Below, piece by piece: positions 25,467 through 34,594 of a stretch of DNA of 64,000 nt (its first letter is position 1; each line of letters starts with the position of its first letter). The notes under the pieces were generated by a model that had not been told where the DNA came from, ran no database searches, and saw only the letters and a program-made list of their open reading frames with translations. The DNA lies in assembly GCF_026341275.1 (NCBI RefSeq), contig NZ_JAIFZO010000002.1, forward strand, positions 7,966,118 through 8,030,117, given 5' to 3'. This stretch comes from Streptomyces ortus (GTDB lineage: Bacteria > Actinomycetota > Actinomycetes > Streptomycetales > Streptomycetaceae). The translations under genes were made by a program, and so were the position numbers.

Positions 25467-26359
25467 CCGCCGAGACCGTCGAGAAGACCCCCGAGGCCCC
25501 GGTCCGCCCGGCGCGCCCGGTCCGCCGCCGCACCGGCCGGGGACGGACCCCGCTGCTGTACGTGATCGCCTCGGTCGCCCTGCTGGTGATGGCCGCCCCG
25601 TTCCTTTGGATGGCGCTGTCCGCGTTCAAGACGAAGCAGGACCTCACGGCGAACCCGCCCGTCTGGATCCCCTCCCGCTGGACGCTGGACAACTTCACGG
25701 CCCTGCTCGACCAGCTCGACATGCCGCAGTACTTCCTGAACTCGCTGATCGTGGCCGTCCTGGTGACCGTCAGCAATCTGCTGTTCTGCTCCATGCTGGG
25801 CTATGCGCTGGCCAAGCTCGACTTCACCGGGCGCTCCAAGGTCTTCGCGCTCGTGCTGGCCGCCCTGATGGTCCCCGGCAACCTCATGATCCTGCCGCTG
25901 TACGTGCTGATGAACGGCCTCGGCCTCATCGACACATACGCCGGACTGGTGCTGCCCTTCGCGGCGGGTGCGTTCGGGGTGTTCCTCATGCGGCAGTTCA
26001 TGCAGTCCGTGCCCGACGAACTGCTCGAGGCGGCCCGCCTCGACGGCGCGGGGGAGTGGTACATCTTCTGGCGGATCGTGATCCCGCTGGTCAAGCCCGC
26101 CCTCGCGACACTGACGATCTTCACCTTCCTCGGCTCCTGGAACAACTTCATCTGGCCCCTGATCGCCACCAACGACCCGGACAAGTACACGCTGCCGGTG
26201 GCGCTCGCGACCTTCGCCAACGATCCCAACCGCACGGTCGGCGGCGGCAACGGCATGCTGATGGCCGGCTCCCTCCTCGTCGTACTCCCGGTCCTGGCCG
26301 TCTTCGCCGTCCTGCAACGGCACTTCACCCAGGGCATCGCGACGGCGGGCCTGAAGTAG
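25463..26359 (+). CDS. Sugar ABC transporter permease (MalG type)
   Basis: A 298-residue permease with about six transmembrane helices (for example LYVIASVALLVMAAPFLWMA). The EAA loop is EAARLDGAGEWYIFWRIVIP, and the C-terminus FAVLQRHFTQGIATAGLK is typical of the MalG family. Translationally coupled to the upstream permease. The beta-glucosidase gene follows after 189 bases that hold no other feature than proline-codon-rich, non-coding-looking sequence. Confidence 0.92.
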   Translation: MTAETVEKTPEAPVRPARPVRRRTGRGRTPLLYVIASVALLVMAAPFLWMALSAFKTKQDLTANPPVWIPSRWTLDNFTALLDQLDMPQYFLNSLIVAVLVTVSNLLFCSMLGYALAKLDFTGRSKVFALVLAALMVPGNLMILPLYVLMNGLGLIDTYAGLVLPFAAGAFGVFLMRQFMQSVPDELLEAARLDGAGEWYIFWRIVIPLVKPALATLTIFTFLGSWNNFIWPLIATNDPDKYTLPVALATFANDPNRTVGGGNGMLMAGSLLVVLPVLAVFAVLQRHFTQGIATAGLK

Positions 26360-26548
26360 CCCACCGGGGCCGCCAGGGCCGCCGTGCCCGCCAGGCGCCT
26401 CGCCGCCCGGATTCCGCGCACCCCCTTCTCCCGGCTTCCCGCCCCCGCCGGCCGATCGGCCCCTCCGCCGACCCCCGGGCCGGATCGCCGTGCCACCACC
26501 GCCCCGGCTCCCACTCCCACCCCCACACCAGAAAGACAGAAACGGACG

Positions 26549-27751
26549 ATGACGCACTCCACCACCCGCTTCCCCGACGGCTTCCTGTGGGGCGCCTCCA
26601 CCGCCGCCCACCAGATCGAGGGCAACAACGTCAACAGCGACTGGTGGCGCAAGGAGCACGACCCCGCCGCCGGGATCGCCGAGCCCAGCCTGGACGCCTG
26701 CGACAGCTATCACCGCTGGGAGCAGGACATGGACCTGCTCGCCGAACTGGGCTTCACCGACTACCGGTTCAGCATCGAGTGGGCCCGCATCGAACCGGTC
26801 CGCGGCATCTTCTCCCGCGCCGAGATCGCCCACTACCGCCGCATGGTCGAAGGCGCCCTCGCCCGCGGTCTGCGCCCGATGGTCACCCTGCACCACTTCA
26901 CCGTCCCGCAGTGGTTCGAGGACTTCGGCGGCTGGACGGCCGACGGCGCCGTCGAACTCTTCGCGCGGTACGTCGAGGAGTGCGCGCCCGTCATCGCCGA
27001 CGGTGTCCGGCACGTGTGCACCATCAACGAGCCCAACATGATCGCTGTCATGGCCGGCCTCGCGAAGACCGGGAACCAGGGCTTCCCGCCCGCCGGACTG
27101 CCGACTCCCGACGAGGAGACCACCCGCGCGGTCATCGCCGCCCACCACGCGGCCGTCAAGGCCGTCCGTGCCGCGCACCCCGACATCCAGGTCGGCTGGA
27201 CCATCGCCAACCAGGTCTACCAGGCCCTGCCCGGCGCCGAGCAGGTCACCGCCGACTACCGGCACCCCCGCGAGGACGTCTTCATCGAGGCCGCCCGCGG
27301 CGACGACTGGATCGGCGTGCAGTCCTACACTCGTACCAAGATCGCTGAGACCGGTCCCGTACCGGCGCCCGACGACGTCGAGCGCACCCTCACGCAGTGG
27401 GAGTACTACCCGGCCGCTGTGGGGTACGCCCTGCGCCACACCGCCGAGGTCATCGGCGACGGCACCCCGCTGATCGTCACCGAGAACGGCATCGCCGCCT
27501 CGGACGACAGCCGTCGCGTCGACTACTACATCGGCGCCCTCGTCGAGGTCGCCGCCGCGATCGAGGACGGCCTGAACGTGCGGGGCTACCTTGCGTGGAG
27601 CGCCCTCGACAACTATGAATGGGGCTCGTTCGAGCCGACCTTCGGACTCATCGCTGTGGACCCGCACACCTTCGAGCGCACGGCCAAGCCGTCCGCCGTA
27701 TGGCTCGGTGGCCTCGGCCGCGACCGCGTCCTGCCCCGGACCGCGGCCTGA
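26549..27751 (+). CDS. GH1 family beta-glucosidase
   Basis: A 400-residue glycoside hydrolase family 1 enzyme with no signal peptide, so it acts on imported oligosaccharides. FPDGFLWGASTAAHQIEG opens the barrel; the acid/base glutamate is in TINEPN and the nucleophile glutamate in IVTENG; the late SALDNYEWGSFEPTFGLI is also characteristic. The protein is somewhat short for GH1 (about 440-470 is usual). The ATG at 26549 has AAAGACAGAAACGG upstream, a weak site. Together with the transporter it would release glucose from a beta-glucoside; the linkage is not determined by sequence. Confidence 0.92.
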   Translation: MTHSTTRFPDGFLWGASTAAHQIEGNNVNSDWWRKEHDPAAGIAEPSLDACDSYHRWEQDMDLLAELGFTDYRFSIEWARIEPVRGIFSRAEIAHYRRMVEGALARGLRPMVTLHHFTVPQWFEDFGGWTADGAVELFARYVEECAPVIADGVRHVCTINEPNMIAVMAGLAKTGNQGFPPAGLPTPDEETTRAVIAAHHAAVKAVRAAHPDIQVGWTIANQVYQALPGAEQVTADYRHPREDVFIEAARGDDWIGVQSYTRTKIAETGPVPAPDDVERTLTQWEYYPAAVGYALRHTAEVIGDGTPLIVTENGIAASDDSRRVDYYIGALVEVAAAIEDGLNVRGYLAWSALDNYEWGSFEPTFGLIAVDPHTFERTAKPSAVWLGGLGRDRVLPRTAA

Positions 27752-27766
27752 CCCCACCCCCAGACC

Positions 27767-27801
27767 GGGAGTCGGCCGGCACCTGACACCGGCCGGCTCC
27801 C
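27767..27801 (+). terminator. Hairpin after the beta-glucosidase gene
   Basis: GGGAGTCGGCCGG pairs with CCGGCCGGCTCCC (13 bp including one wobble pair) around a 9-base loop, 15 bases after the GH1 stop. It may separate or attenuate expression of the exported protein downstream. Confidence 0.65.
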
Positions 27802-27923
27802 GCCCCCTCACCATGTCCACCCCGCTCCATGGCCGCACTTCATCGCCTCCCCCGTACCGCCGCCCCGCACCAAGGAAACACCCCTTTCCGTCTGCCTGCT
27901 CACCGCAGAGGAGCCAGAGCCGC

Positions 27924-29345
27924 ATGAACCGTCGTAGCTTCCTGACCGCCGCAGCGACCACCGCTGCCGCCACCTGTGCCACCTCCCTCACCGGGACGGC
28001 CCACGCCGCCCCCGCCGGGCGATCCGACGCCGACCACCGACTGCTGCGCGACTGGTTCGTCGCGACCCACCGCTCGATGGAGGCCATGACGACCGAACTC
28101 GGCCTGGCCGCCGACAAGATCGACGTCAGCGGGAGCGGGACGCCGGTACCCTCCGCGCAGACCTCGCCGACCAACATCGGCTGCGGCCTGTGGTCCACCG
28201 TCGCCGCCGCCGGACTCGGCGTCATCTCCGCCACCACCATGCGCCGTCGGCTGGCCCGCACCATCACCGCCGTGGAACGCCTGGAACGCGCACACGGCTT
28301 CTGGTTCAACTGGTACGACGCACACGACGGTTCCCTGCTGACGGCCTGGCCGGAGACCGGCGACCCCGTGCGGCCGTTCCTGTCGAGCGTCGACAACGCG
28401 TGGCTGGTGACCGGTCTGCGGATCGCCGCGGACGCCGCCCCCGAACTGCGCCCCCGCGTCGCCGCCCTCCTCGCCGACGCCGACTGGTCGTACTACTACA
28501 CGCCCTACGACCCAGCCGACCCCGTCGCCGGACCCGGGCAGCTGCGCGGCGGCTTCTGGCCGGACAAGCCCGGCAAGGGCGAGCCCACGGGCCACCACTA
28601 CGGCGCCCTCAACACCGAACCCCGTATGGCCAGTTACCTCGGTATCGCCGACGGCTCGCTGCCCACCGACCACTACTGGCACCTGCTCCGCACCATGCTT
28701 CCGGGCATGGGCCAGGAACAGGAACCGCGGGGCGAGTACGTCGAGATCGACGGCGTACGCGTGTGGGAGGGCCACTACACCTACCGCGGCCGGGACCTCG
28801 TCCCCACCTGGGGCGGCTCGATGTTCGAGGCGCTGATGGTCCCGCTGTTCGTGCCCGAGTCCGAGTGGTCCCCGCGCTCCTGGGGCACCACCCACCGGCG
28901 TTACGTCCGCAGTCACATCGAACACGGCCTGATCGAGGAGAAGTTGGGTTACTGGGGCTTCTCCCCGGCCTCCATACCCGCCGACGGCTACCGGGAGTAC
29001 GGCGTCGACGCCATCGGTATGCAGGAGGACGGCTACAACTCCCTGGGCGTCGTCACCCCGCACGCCTCCTTCCTCGCCCTGCCCCAGGCTCCGACGGAGG
29101 CCCTCTCCAACCTCCGCGCCCTGGACCGTGCCTTCGGTGCCTACGACGACCGCTACGGCTACCGCGACTCGGTCGACGTGACGACCGGCCGTGTGAGCGA
29201 CTACGTACTCGCCCTGGACCAGGGCATGATCACCGCGGCCATCGCCCAGCATCTGCGTCCCGGCCTGCTCCAGAGGCCGTTCCGCACGGCGGGCTTCGCC
29301 TCCCGGGTGCGTCCGCTGCTGCGCAAGGAGCGGTTCTCGATCTAG
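27924..29345 (+). CDS. Exported glycoamylase-like glycoside hydrolase (Tat signal)
   Basis: A 473-residue protein with a Tat-type signal (NRRSFLTAAATTAAATCATS, ending TAHA). The mature part is an alpha-helical barrel of the glycoamylase-like (PF10091) group, related to GH144: TSPTNIGCGLWSTVAAAGLG, VDNAWLVTGLRIAAD, TWGGSMFEALMVPLFVPES and VTPHASFLALPQAPTEALSN. Characterised relatives include endo-beta-1,2-glucanases; others are uncharacterised. Here it lies downstream of a beta-glucoside importer and GH1 enzyme, so it may cut an external glucan whose fragments are imported. AGAGGAGCC precedes the ATG. Family recognition is fairly sure, substrate is inferred. Confidence 0.75.
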   Translation: MNRRSFLTAAATTAAATCATSLTGTAHAAPAGRSDADHRLLRDWFVATHRSMEAMTTELGLAADKIDVSGSGTPVPSAQTSPTNIGCGLWSTVAAAGLGVISATTMRRRLARTITAVERLERAHGFWFNWYDAHDGSLLTAWPETGDPVRPFLSSVDNAWLVTGLRIAADAAPELRPRVAALLADADWSYYYTPYDPADPVAGPGQLRGGFWPDKPGKGEPTGHHYGALNTEPRMASYLGIADGSLPTDHYWHLLRTMLPGMGQEQEPRGEYVEIDGVRVWEGHYTYRGRDLVPTWGGSMFEALMVPLFVPESEWSPRSWGTTHRRYVRSHIEHGLIEEKLGYWGFSPASIPADGYREYGVDAIGMQEDGYNSLGVVTPHASFLALPQAPTEALSNLRALDRAFGAYDDRYGYRDSVDVTTGRVSDYVLALDQGMITAAIAQHLRPGLLQRPFRTAGFASRVRPLLRKERFSI

Positions 29346-29434
29346 GGCGCGTATCCGAGGCGCGCCGGAGCCCGTCCGGAGCGAGTCCGGGGCGAGTCCG
29401 GGGCGCGTCCTCCCGGGACCTCCCGGGACCGCCC

Positions 29435-30301
29435 TCAGCCGGTGGCGGTCAGGAACCCGCGGATGTAACCGGCCACGGTGTCCAGGTGGCTTTCGAGCAG
29501 GAAGTGACCGCCGCCCGGTATCAGATGGATCTCCGCGTCCGGCAGGTCCCGGGCGAAGGCGCGGGCCCCGGCCGGGCCGAAGATCTCGTCGCCCGCGCCC
29601 CAGACCGCGAGGAGCGGCACCCGGCGCTCCCGGAAGTAGGCGTGCAGCTCGGGGTAGAGGGGCGGGTTACTGGCGTAGTCGCCGAACAGGGCGAGCTGCA
29701 CGAGGTCGTTGCCCGGCCGGTTGACCTCACGGTGGTCGGTGGTCCAGGTGTCGGGATCGACCAGCTCGGGCCTGTCCACTCCGTGCAGGTACTGCCAGCG
29801 GATGGCGTCGAACGAGAGGGCGGCCCGTACGGCGGGCTCGGTCTCCGGCCCGGGGTTGTCCCAGTACGCCCGCACGGGCTTCCAGAACTCCGGCACGAAT
29901 CCGTCCTCGTAGGCGTTTCCGTTCTGGGTGATCACCGCGGTGACCGCGTCCGGGGCGCGCAGGGCCAGCCGCCACCCGATGGGTGCGCCGTAGTCCTGCA
30001 CGTACACGGCATAGCGGGTGACGCCGAGCTGCTCCAGCAGGGCTTCGGTGATGTCGGTCAGGGAGTCGAAGGTGTAGGTGAACGCGTCCGCCGACGGTGC
30101 GTCGGAGTTGCCGAAGCCCAGGTGGTCCGGAGCGATGATGTGGAACCGGTCGGCCAGTGCGGGAATGAGGTGGCGGAACATACGGGAACTGGTGGGGAAC
30201 CCGTGCAGCAGGACGAGGGTGGGCGCCTCGCGGGGGCCCGCCTCGCGGTAGAAGACGCGGTGTCCCCGCACTGTCGCGTACTGATGGCGGATCTCGGCCA
30301 T
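29435..30301 (-). CDS. Alpha/beta hydrolase, haloalkane dehalogenase/epoxide hydrolase type
   Basis: A 288-residue alpha/beta hydrolase. HGFPTSSRMFRHLIP carries the oxyanion HGFP, and the nucleophile elbow VQDYGAPIG uses aspartate, as in haloalkane dehalogenases and epoxide hydrolases, rather than serine. A late GGGHFLLES supplies the histidine, and GAGDEIFGP an acid. The substrate is unknown. It is divergent from the CGNR regulator at 30383 with a shared inverted repeat between them, so it is probably that regulator's target. Confidence 0.85.
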   Translation of the reverse strand: MAEIRHQYATVRGHRVFYREAGPREAPTLVLLHGFPTSSRMFRHLIPALADRFHIIAPDHLGFGNSDAPSADAFTYTFDSLTDITEALLEQLGVTRYAVYVQDYGAPIGWRLALRAPDAVTAVITQNGNAYEDGFVPEFWKPVRAYWDNPGPETEPAVRAALSFDAIRWQYLHGVDRPELVDPDTWTTDHREVNRPGNDLVQLALFGDYASNPPLYPELHAYFRERRVPLLAVWGAGDEIFGPAGARAFARDLPDAEIHLIPGGGHFLLESHLDTVAGYIRGFLTATG

Positions 30302-30327
30302 GACTAACCCCTTCGACGGTCCATGAC

Positions 30328-30368
30328 GGTTACCCCTCGGCGTCAAGTAGACCGTGTTTGGGGTAACC
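30328..30368. promoter_or_regulatory. Inverted repeat between hydrolase and CGNR regulator
   Basis: GGTTACCCC (30328-30336) and its exact complement GGGGTAACC (30360-30368) flank 23 bases in an 81-base divergent intergenic region. It is likely the binding site of the CGNR regulator and controls both genes. Confidence 0.65.
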
Positions 30369-30382
30369 TGTCAAACGTCTCA

Positions 30383-30916
30383 ATGGAGTTAGCCGGTGAG
30401 GTGGGACCAGTGCTGGACGACCAGGCCCTGATGCAGGCGCTGAACAGCACCCCTGTCGTGGACGGCCGACGCCAGGACCTGTGGCGTGCCGACCAGGAAC
30501 TGGACAGGTGGGCGCGGGAGCACGGAGGTCTCGGCGGTGACGCGGAGCGCCGGTGGCTGCGCACCGCCAGGGACGCGCTGCAGGCGGTGGCGTCGGCCAC
30601 GGCGGCGGAGACCCGGCTGGCCGAGCTCCTCGCGGGCGTCCACAAGGTTCCTCAGCCCAGCGCGTCGGGCATCGAATGGCACTTGGAGGCGCCGACGGAG
30701 CGCAGGCTCGCCGCCGAACTCGTCCTCGCGTGGGCGGATGTCGAGGAGCGCATGCCGGGCCGGCTGCGACCGTGCGAGAACCCCGAGTGCCGGCTCTTCC
30801 TCCTTGACCGCAGCCGCGCCAACACCGCGCGGTGGTGCTCGATGAAGACCTGCGGGAACCGGCTCAAGGCGCGTCGGCACCAGGCTCGTACACGCGAGAC
30901 CTCCGGCCTCGAGTAG
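30383..30916 (+). CDS. CGNR zinc-finger regulator (ABATE domain)
   Basis: A 177-residue protein with a helical ABATE-like domain (about 10-125) and a C-terminal CGNR zinc finger: CENPECRLFLLDRS, then ARWCSMKTCGNRLKARRH. The four cysteines are spaced as in the family, which is proposed to bind DNA and respond to small molecules or stress. The ATG at 30383 lacks an obvious ribosome-binding site and is only 15 bases after the inverted repeat, so the transcript may be leaderless. It is divergent from the hydrolase it probably controls. Confidence 0.85.
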   Translation: MELAGEVGPVLDDQALMQALNSTPVVDGRRQDLWRADQELDRWAREHGGLGGDAERRWLRTARDALQAVASATAAETRLAELLAGVHKVPQPSASGIEWHLEAPTERRLAAELVLAWADVEERMPGRLRPCENPECRLFLLDRSRANTARWCSMKTCGNRLKARRHQARTRETSGLE

Positions 30917-30974
30917 GCCCCGCGTCCAGACGTTCGCGACGCACGAGCCCGCGCACGACCCTGCTCATGCTCAT

Positions 30975-30998
30975 GCGCCTGCGCCTGCGCCTGCGCCT
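30975..30998. repeat. GCGCCT hexanucleotide repeat
   Basis: Four perfect GCGCCT copies between the CGNR gene and the small minus-strand gene; no function seen. Confidence 0.85.
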
Positions 30999-31073
30999 GC
31001 GCACGCGCGCGCCCCGGACACGGACGTCCCCCACCGTCTCTCTCGCGGAGTCCCAGTGGTCGGCGTTGTCGGA

Positions 31074-31250
31074 CTAGTTGTCGGCCGGGCCCCGTTCCGA
31101 ACGCTCCGCCCACACCCGCGCCGCCTGCAGATCCGCCTCCTCCTGGGAGGTGCCCGCCTTCACCAGGATGATCCCGCGCGACCCGTCCGGGAACGTGACC
31201 TTGCGCATCGCTGTGCCCAACGGGCCCCCCGGTGTCGGTTCCTCCGGCAT
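31074..31250 (-). CDS. Small conserved-looking protein of unknown function
   Basis: A 58-residue protein: MPEEPTPGGPLGTAMRKVTF, then PDGSRGIILVKAGTSQEEAD and a helical, charged end. GAGAGGAG lies six bases before the ATG, which strongly supports translation. The middle part looks like a beta-beta-alpha unit. No family is recognised. It stands alone, in the same direction as the epimerase gene whose start lies over 1 kb upstream. Confidence 0.6.
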   Translation of the reverse strand: MPEEPTPGGPLGTAMRKVTFPDGSRGIILVKAGTSQEEADLQAARVWAERSERGPADN

Positions 31251-31341
31251 GGCGGCTCCTCTCGATGGCGAAACCCCCAGGCTAGCCGGGTCACCGCGGC
31301 AATCGGGACAACTGAGCCAGGAGTGCCGGGAACCGAGCCCG

Positions 31342-32427
31342 TCAGGGGCGGTGGCTGTCGCCCGTCGGCAGGGTCAGGCCGCCCCTGATCAGGCTGTCCG
31401 CCGTCGCCACGATCGTCTCGGTGACCTCCCTGGGCCGCCAGCCCAGGACCGTACGGGCCTTCTCGTTGCTGATGACAGGGACGCGGCCCCGCAGGGTCGC
31501 GGCGTCCCGCAGCGCAGGATCGGTCCTCGCCGTCTCGCGCACCTGCTCGACGGTCAGTTCCGTGGCGGGCAGCAGATCCGCCGCGGCGGGGAAGTGCCGG
31601 CGCAGGATCCCCGCCATCTCGAAGAAGCTGATCGACGACCCGCTGACGGCGATGAAGCGTTCCCCCGCCGCCTTGGGGCGCAGCATGGCGCGCAGATGCA
31701 GGTCCACGACGTCCCGTACGTCCACGACGCCGAAGTACATGACCGGCACCACCGGCAGCTGCCCGGTCAGCATGCTTTTGACCAGGCCGACGGAGCCGGA
31801 CGGCCGGTCCCCGAGCGTGGGGCCGAAGATACCGGTGGGGTTGATGACGGTCAGTTCGATGTCGTCGTGGGCGCGGGCGTAGTCCCAGGCGGCGCGCTCG
31901 GCCAGGACCTTCGACTTGTGGTAGGCGGGCAGGCCCTCCGTGTCGGGGTCGGTCCAGTCCGTCTCCGCGTAGTGGTCGTCGGGCTTCAGCGTGTACCCGA
32001 CCGCGGCGTAGGAGGACGTCATCACGACGCGCGGCACACCGGCCTCCCGGGCCGCCGCGATGACCCGCAGCGCACCCTCGCGAGCGGGCCGGATCAGTTC
32101 GTCCTCCGTCTCCGGCGGCCTGACCGGGAAGGGCGAGGCGTGGTGCAGTACGTGGCGGACGCCGTCCAGGGCCGCTCCCCACCCCGCGTCGGAGCCGAGG
32201 TCCGCGACGGCGAACTCCAGGCGGCCCGCCGGATCGACCCCCGCCCGCCGCAGCGCTGCCAGCACCCCGGCCTCCTGACCCGGCTCCCGAACGGTCACCC
32301 GGGTCCGGTACCCCTCGCGCACCAGCCGGGCGATCGAGTGGCTGCCGACGAGTCCCGTGCCGCCGGTGACGAGTACGGGGCCGTGGTCCCGGGGGGCGGT
32401 ATCGAGATCTTCTGGGCTCATGCTCAT
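31342..32427 (-). CDS. NAD-dependent epimerase / dihydroflavonol reductase-like protein
   Basis: A 361-residue extended SDR. VLVTGGTGLVGSHSIARL forms the Rossmann NAD(P) site, VMTSSYAAVGYT supplies the active serine, and YHKSK the catalytic tyrosine and lysine. INPTGIFGPTLGD is the usual downstream motif. The family includes aldehyde reductases, dihydroflavonol reductases and sugar epimerases; the substrate is not clear. A MerR regulator gene on the same strand lies 99 bases upstream and may control it. Confidence 0.85.
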   Translation of the reverse strand: MSMSPEDLDTAPRDHGPVLVTGGTGLVGSHSIARLVREGYRTRVTVREPGQEAGVLAALRRAGVDPAGRLEFAVADLGSDAGWGAALDGVRHVLHHASPFPVRPPETEDELIRPAREGALRVIAAAREAGVPRVVMTSSYAAVGYTLKPDDHYAETDWTDPDTEGLPAYHKSKVLAERAAWDYARAHDDIELTVINPTGIFGPTLGDRPSGSVGLVKSMLTGQLPVVPVMYFGVVDVRDVVDLHLRAMLRPKAAGERFIAVSGSSISFFEMAGILRRHFPAAADLLPATELTVEQVRETARTDPALRDAATLRGRVPVISNEKARTVLGWRPREVTETIVATADSLIRGGLTLPTGDSHRP

Positions 32428-32459
32428 GTCTTTCAGTCCTCTGCTCTCTTGGGTTCTTG

Positions 32460-32517
32460 AGCCGTGCTCTTCAGCCGTTTGGCCGTGCTCTTCAGCTCTT
32501 CAGCCCTTCAGCCGTGC
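32460..32517. repeat. Degenerate repeat of GCCGTGCTCTTCAGC
   Basis: Three imperfect copies of GCCGTGCTCTTCAG with shorter CTCTTCAGC pieces fill the gap between the MerR gene and the epimerase start. Confidence 0.75.
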
Positions 32518-32526
32518 TGTTCGGGA

Positions 32527-32985
32527 TCAGAGCCGGAATCGGAATTGCTTCATCACGTCCAGGACCTCGTCGGCCGCCTGCTTCTCGGCCGTGGCGTCCC
32601 CGCGGACCCGGGCGTCCCACAGGTCCGCCTTGCGGCGCAGATACGTCAGGCGCAGCTGAAGCTGTTCGATGTCGGCGGCCAGCACCTCGGCCTGCCCGGC
32701 GAACAGATCCCGCTGCTCGGCCGCGGCGGAGTCCCCTTGGGTGAGCAGGTCCAGATAGCGCCGCATCCCGCTGACCGTCATCCCGGCCGAACGCAGGCAC
32801 GACAGCGCCTCCACACGGTCGGCGGTCGCGGGCCCGTACCGGCGATGGCCACTGGACTCGTCGCGGGCGACCGGGCCCAGGAGGCCGATCTTCTCGTAGT
32901 AGCGGAGCGTGGACTCGGCGAAGCCCGATCGCCGGGCCATCTCCTGGATGGTCAGGTCCGCGGCTTGCTGTGTGGTCGCTGACAT
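32527..32985 (-). CDS. MerR-family transcriptional regulator
   Basis: A 152-residue MerR regulator: winged helix (LTIQEMARRSGFAESTLRYY, EKIGLLGP, SSGHRRYGPA) and a long dimerisation helix. No cysteine pattern typical for metal sensing is seen, so it more likely responds to an organic molecule or aldehyde. A perfect palindrome 17 bases upstream of the start is the probable operator. The epimerase gene follows on the same strand. Confidence 0.9.
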   Translation of the reverse strand: MSATTQQAADLTIQEMARRSGFAESTLRYYEKIGLLGPVARDESSGHRRYGPATADRVEALSCLRSAGMTVSGMRRYLDLLTQGDSAAAEQRDLFAGQAEVLAADIEQLQLRLTYLRRKADLWDARVRGDATAEKQAADEVLDVMKQFRFRL

Positions 32986-33001
32986 ATGAGTAGCCTCCGC
33001 T

Positions 33002-33019
33002 ACTTGAAGCGCTTCAAGT
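33002..33019. promoter_or_regulatory. MerR-type operator palindrome
   Basis: ACTTGAAGCGCTTCAAGT is a perfect 18-bp palindrome just upstream of the merR start. MerR proteins bind such dyads between -35 and -10 elements, so autoregulation is likely. Confidence 0.75.
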
Positions 33020-33192
33020 CAAACCGGCCGCATCGGCCCCGTCCCGGCCCCGCCTCGAAGGCGGCGCGCGGAGGTACGGCCGTCAGGGGCTCAGGACCTC
33101 GGCATTCGGTTGAACCCTGGGCGTCCCGCGCACGTACGGACGGCTGAGGGGCGCGACCCGGACTCCCCGGCCGATTTCCCCCTCAATCCGTC

Positions 33193-33313
33193 GATCGGAT
33201 GCTGACCGGCATTCCGTTTCGATCGGATACTGATCGGCCAGATGCTGACCGATCACGTACTGACCGATCACGCACTGACCGACCGCGTACTGACCATCGA
33301 GCACGTAATGACC
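33193..33313. repeat. 15-bp tandem repeats upstream of the DoxX gene
   Basis: Units like GATCACGTACTGACC occur in tandem at 33251-33265, 33266-33280 and 33281-33295 (12-14 of 15 bases shared), with looser copies at 33193-33207, 33221-33250 and 33296-33313. They occupy the region just before the DoxX start, so they may be regulator sites or a slippage-grown repeat. The rest of the region between merR and this gene holds no gene. Confidence 0.75.
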
Positions 33314-33327
33314 TTTGAGGAGTTCTG

Positions 33328-33840
<513 letters not shown>

Positions 33841-33853
33841 CCGTCTGACCCTT

Positions 33854-33931
33854 CGCGGCAGCACCCGCAGGCGCACACAAGCCCTGCGGGTACCCGTCGG
33901 CGCCGACAGGCGCCCACCTGGTGCTGCCGCG
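33854..33931. terminator. Bidirectional terminator-like structure between DoxX and TetR
   Basis: CGCGGCAGCACC (33854-33865) and its perfect complement (33920-33931) enclose a second hairpin, CCCGCAGG (33864-33871) with CCTGCGGG (33883-33890). The two genes converge here, which fits transcription termination from both sides. Confidence 0.6.
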
Positions 33932-33933
33932 AC

Positions 33934-34584
33934 TCAGGACCGTTCGCCCGCCGACTCCAACGCCCCCGGCCCCAGGCCCAGTTCAGCCTCCGCCACCGTC
34001 CTGGCCAGGTGCGTGATCGGGGCTCCGCGCCGGTCGGCGCTGGTGTTGATGTAGGCGCTGGCCCCGTCGATCGCCACCAGGATGCGGACGGCGGCGCCCC
34101 GCGGGTCGGCGCAGACGAAATCCCCCGATTCCGTACCGGCGGTGATCGCCCGCTCGATGCGCGTGCACCACAGCAGCTCCTGCGCCACGACGTGCTCGCG
34201 CAGCCCGGGGCGGTAGCGCGAAAGATGCCGGGCGTTGAGCCAGAGCCTGCTCACGTTGTCGAACTCGGTGCTGGACATCAGCGTGAAGAAGCGCCGCAGG
34301 ACCGCTCGCGGAGTGTCGTCGCCGGGCCCGTCCGGCCGCTCGGGCAGCAGTGTGTCCAGGTCGGCCATGGTGGCGGCCGTGAAGGCCTCGGCCACCAGCG
34401 TGTCGGCCGCGGGGAAGTAGTGGCCGACGAGTCCGGGCTGGACACCGAGCTCGTCGGCGACCCTGCGCAGGGTGATGCACTCAAGACCTTCGACGAGGCC
34501 GACCCGCGCGGCGACCGCGACGATCTCGTGGCGGCGCTCCGCGGGAGCCTTGCGGACCCGCTTGGCGTGACCTCTTGACGTCAT
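33934..34584 (-). CDS. TetR-family regulator (BetI-like)
   Basis: A 216-residue TetR regulator. The helix-turn-helix is ITLRRVADELGVQPGLVGHY with FPAADTLVAEAF; the GLVGHYF form is typical of BetI-like regulators, which respond to choline or similar amines. It is divergent from the permease operon, with two direct-repeat elements in the intergenic region, and most likely represses that operon. The ATG at 34584 puts the helix-turn-helix at the normal distance; an upstream in-frame start has no ribosome-binding site. Confidence 0.88.
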   Translation of the reverse strand: MTSRGHAKRVRKAPAERRHEIVAVAARVGLVEGLECITLRRVADELGVQPGLVGHYFPAADTLVAEAFTAATMADLDTLLPERPDGPGDDTPRAVLRRFFTLMSSTEFDNVSRLWLNARHLSRYRPGLREHVVAQELLWCTRIERAITAGTESGDFVCADPRGAAVRILVAIDGASAYINTSADRRGAPITHLARTVAEAELGLGPGALESAGERS

Positions 34585-34594
34585 GCCGCGAATG

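Noticed and set aside
30975..30998. GCGCCT repeat as a possible CRISPR-like array
   Set aside because: Six-base units without spacers; simple sequence repeat.
33083..33304. Minus-strand open frame of 73 codons over the 15-bp repeats
   Set aside because: The frame only translates the repeats (IGQYVIGQ-like) and has no Shine-Dalgarno site.
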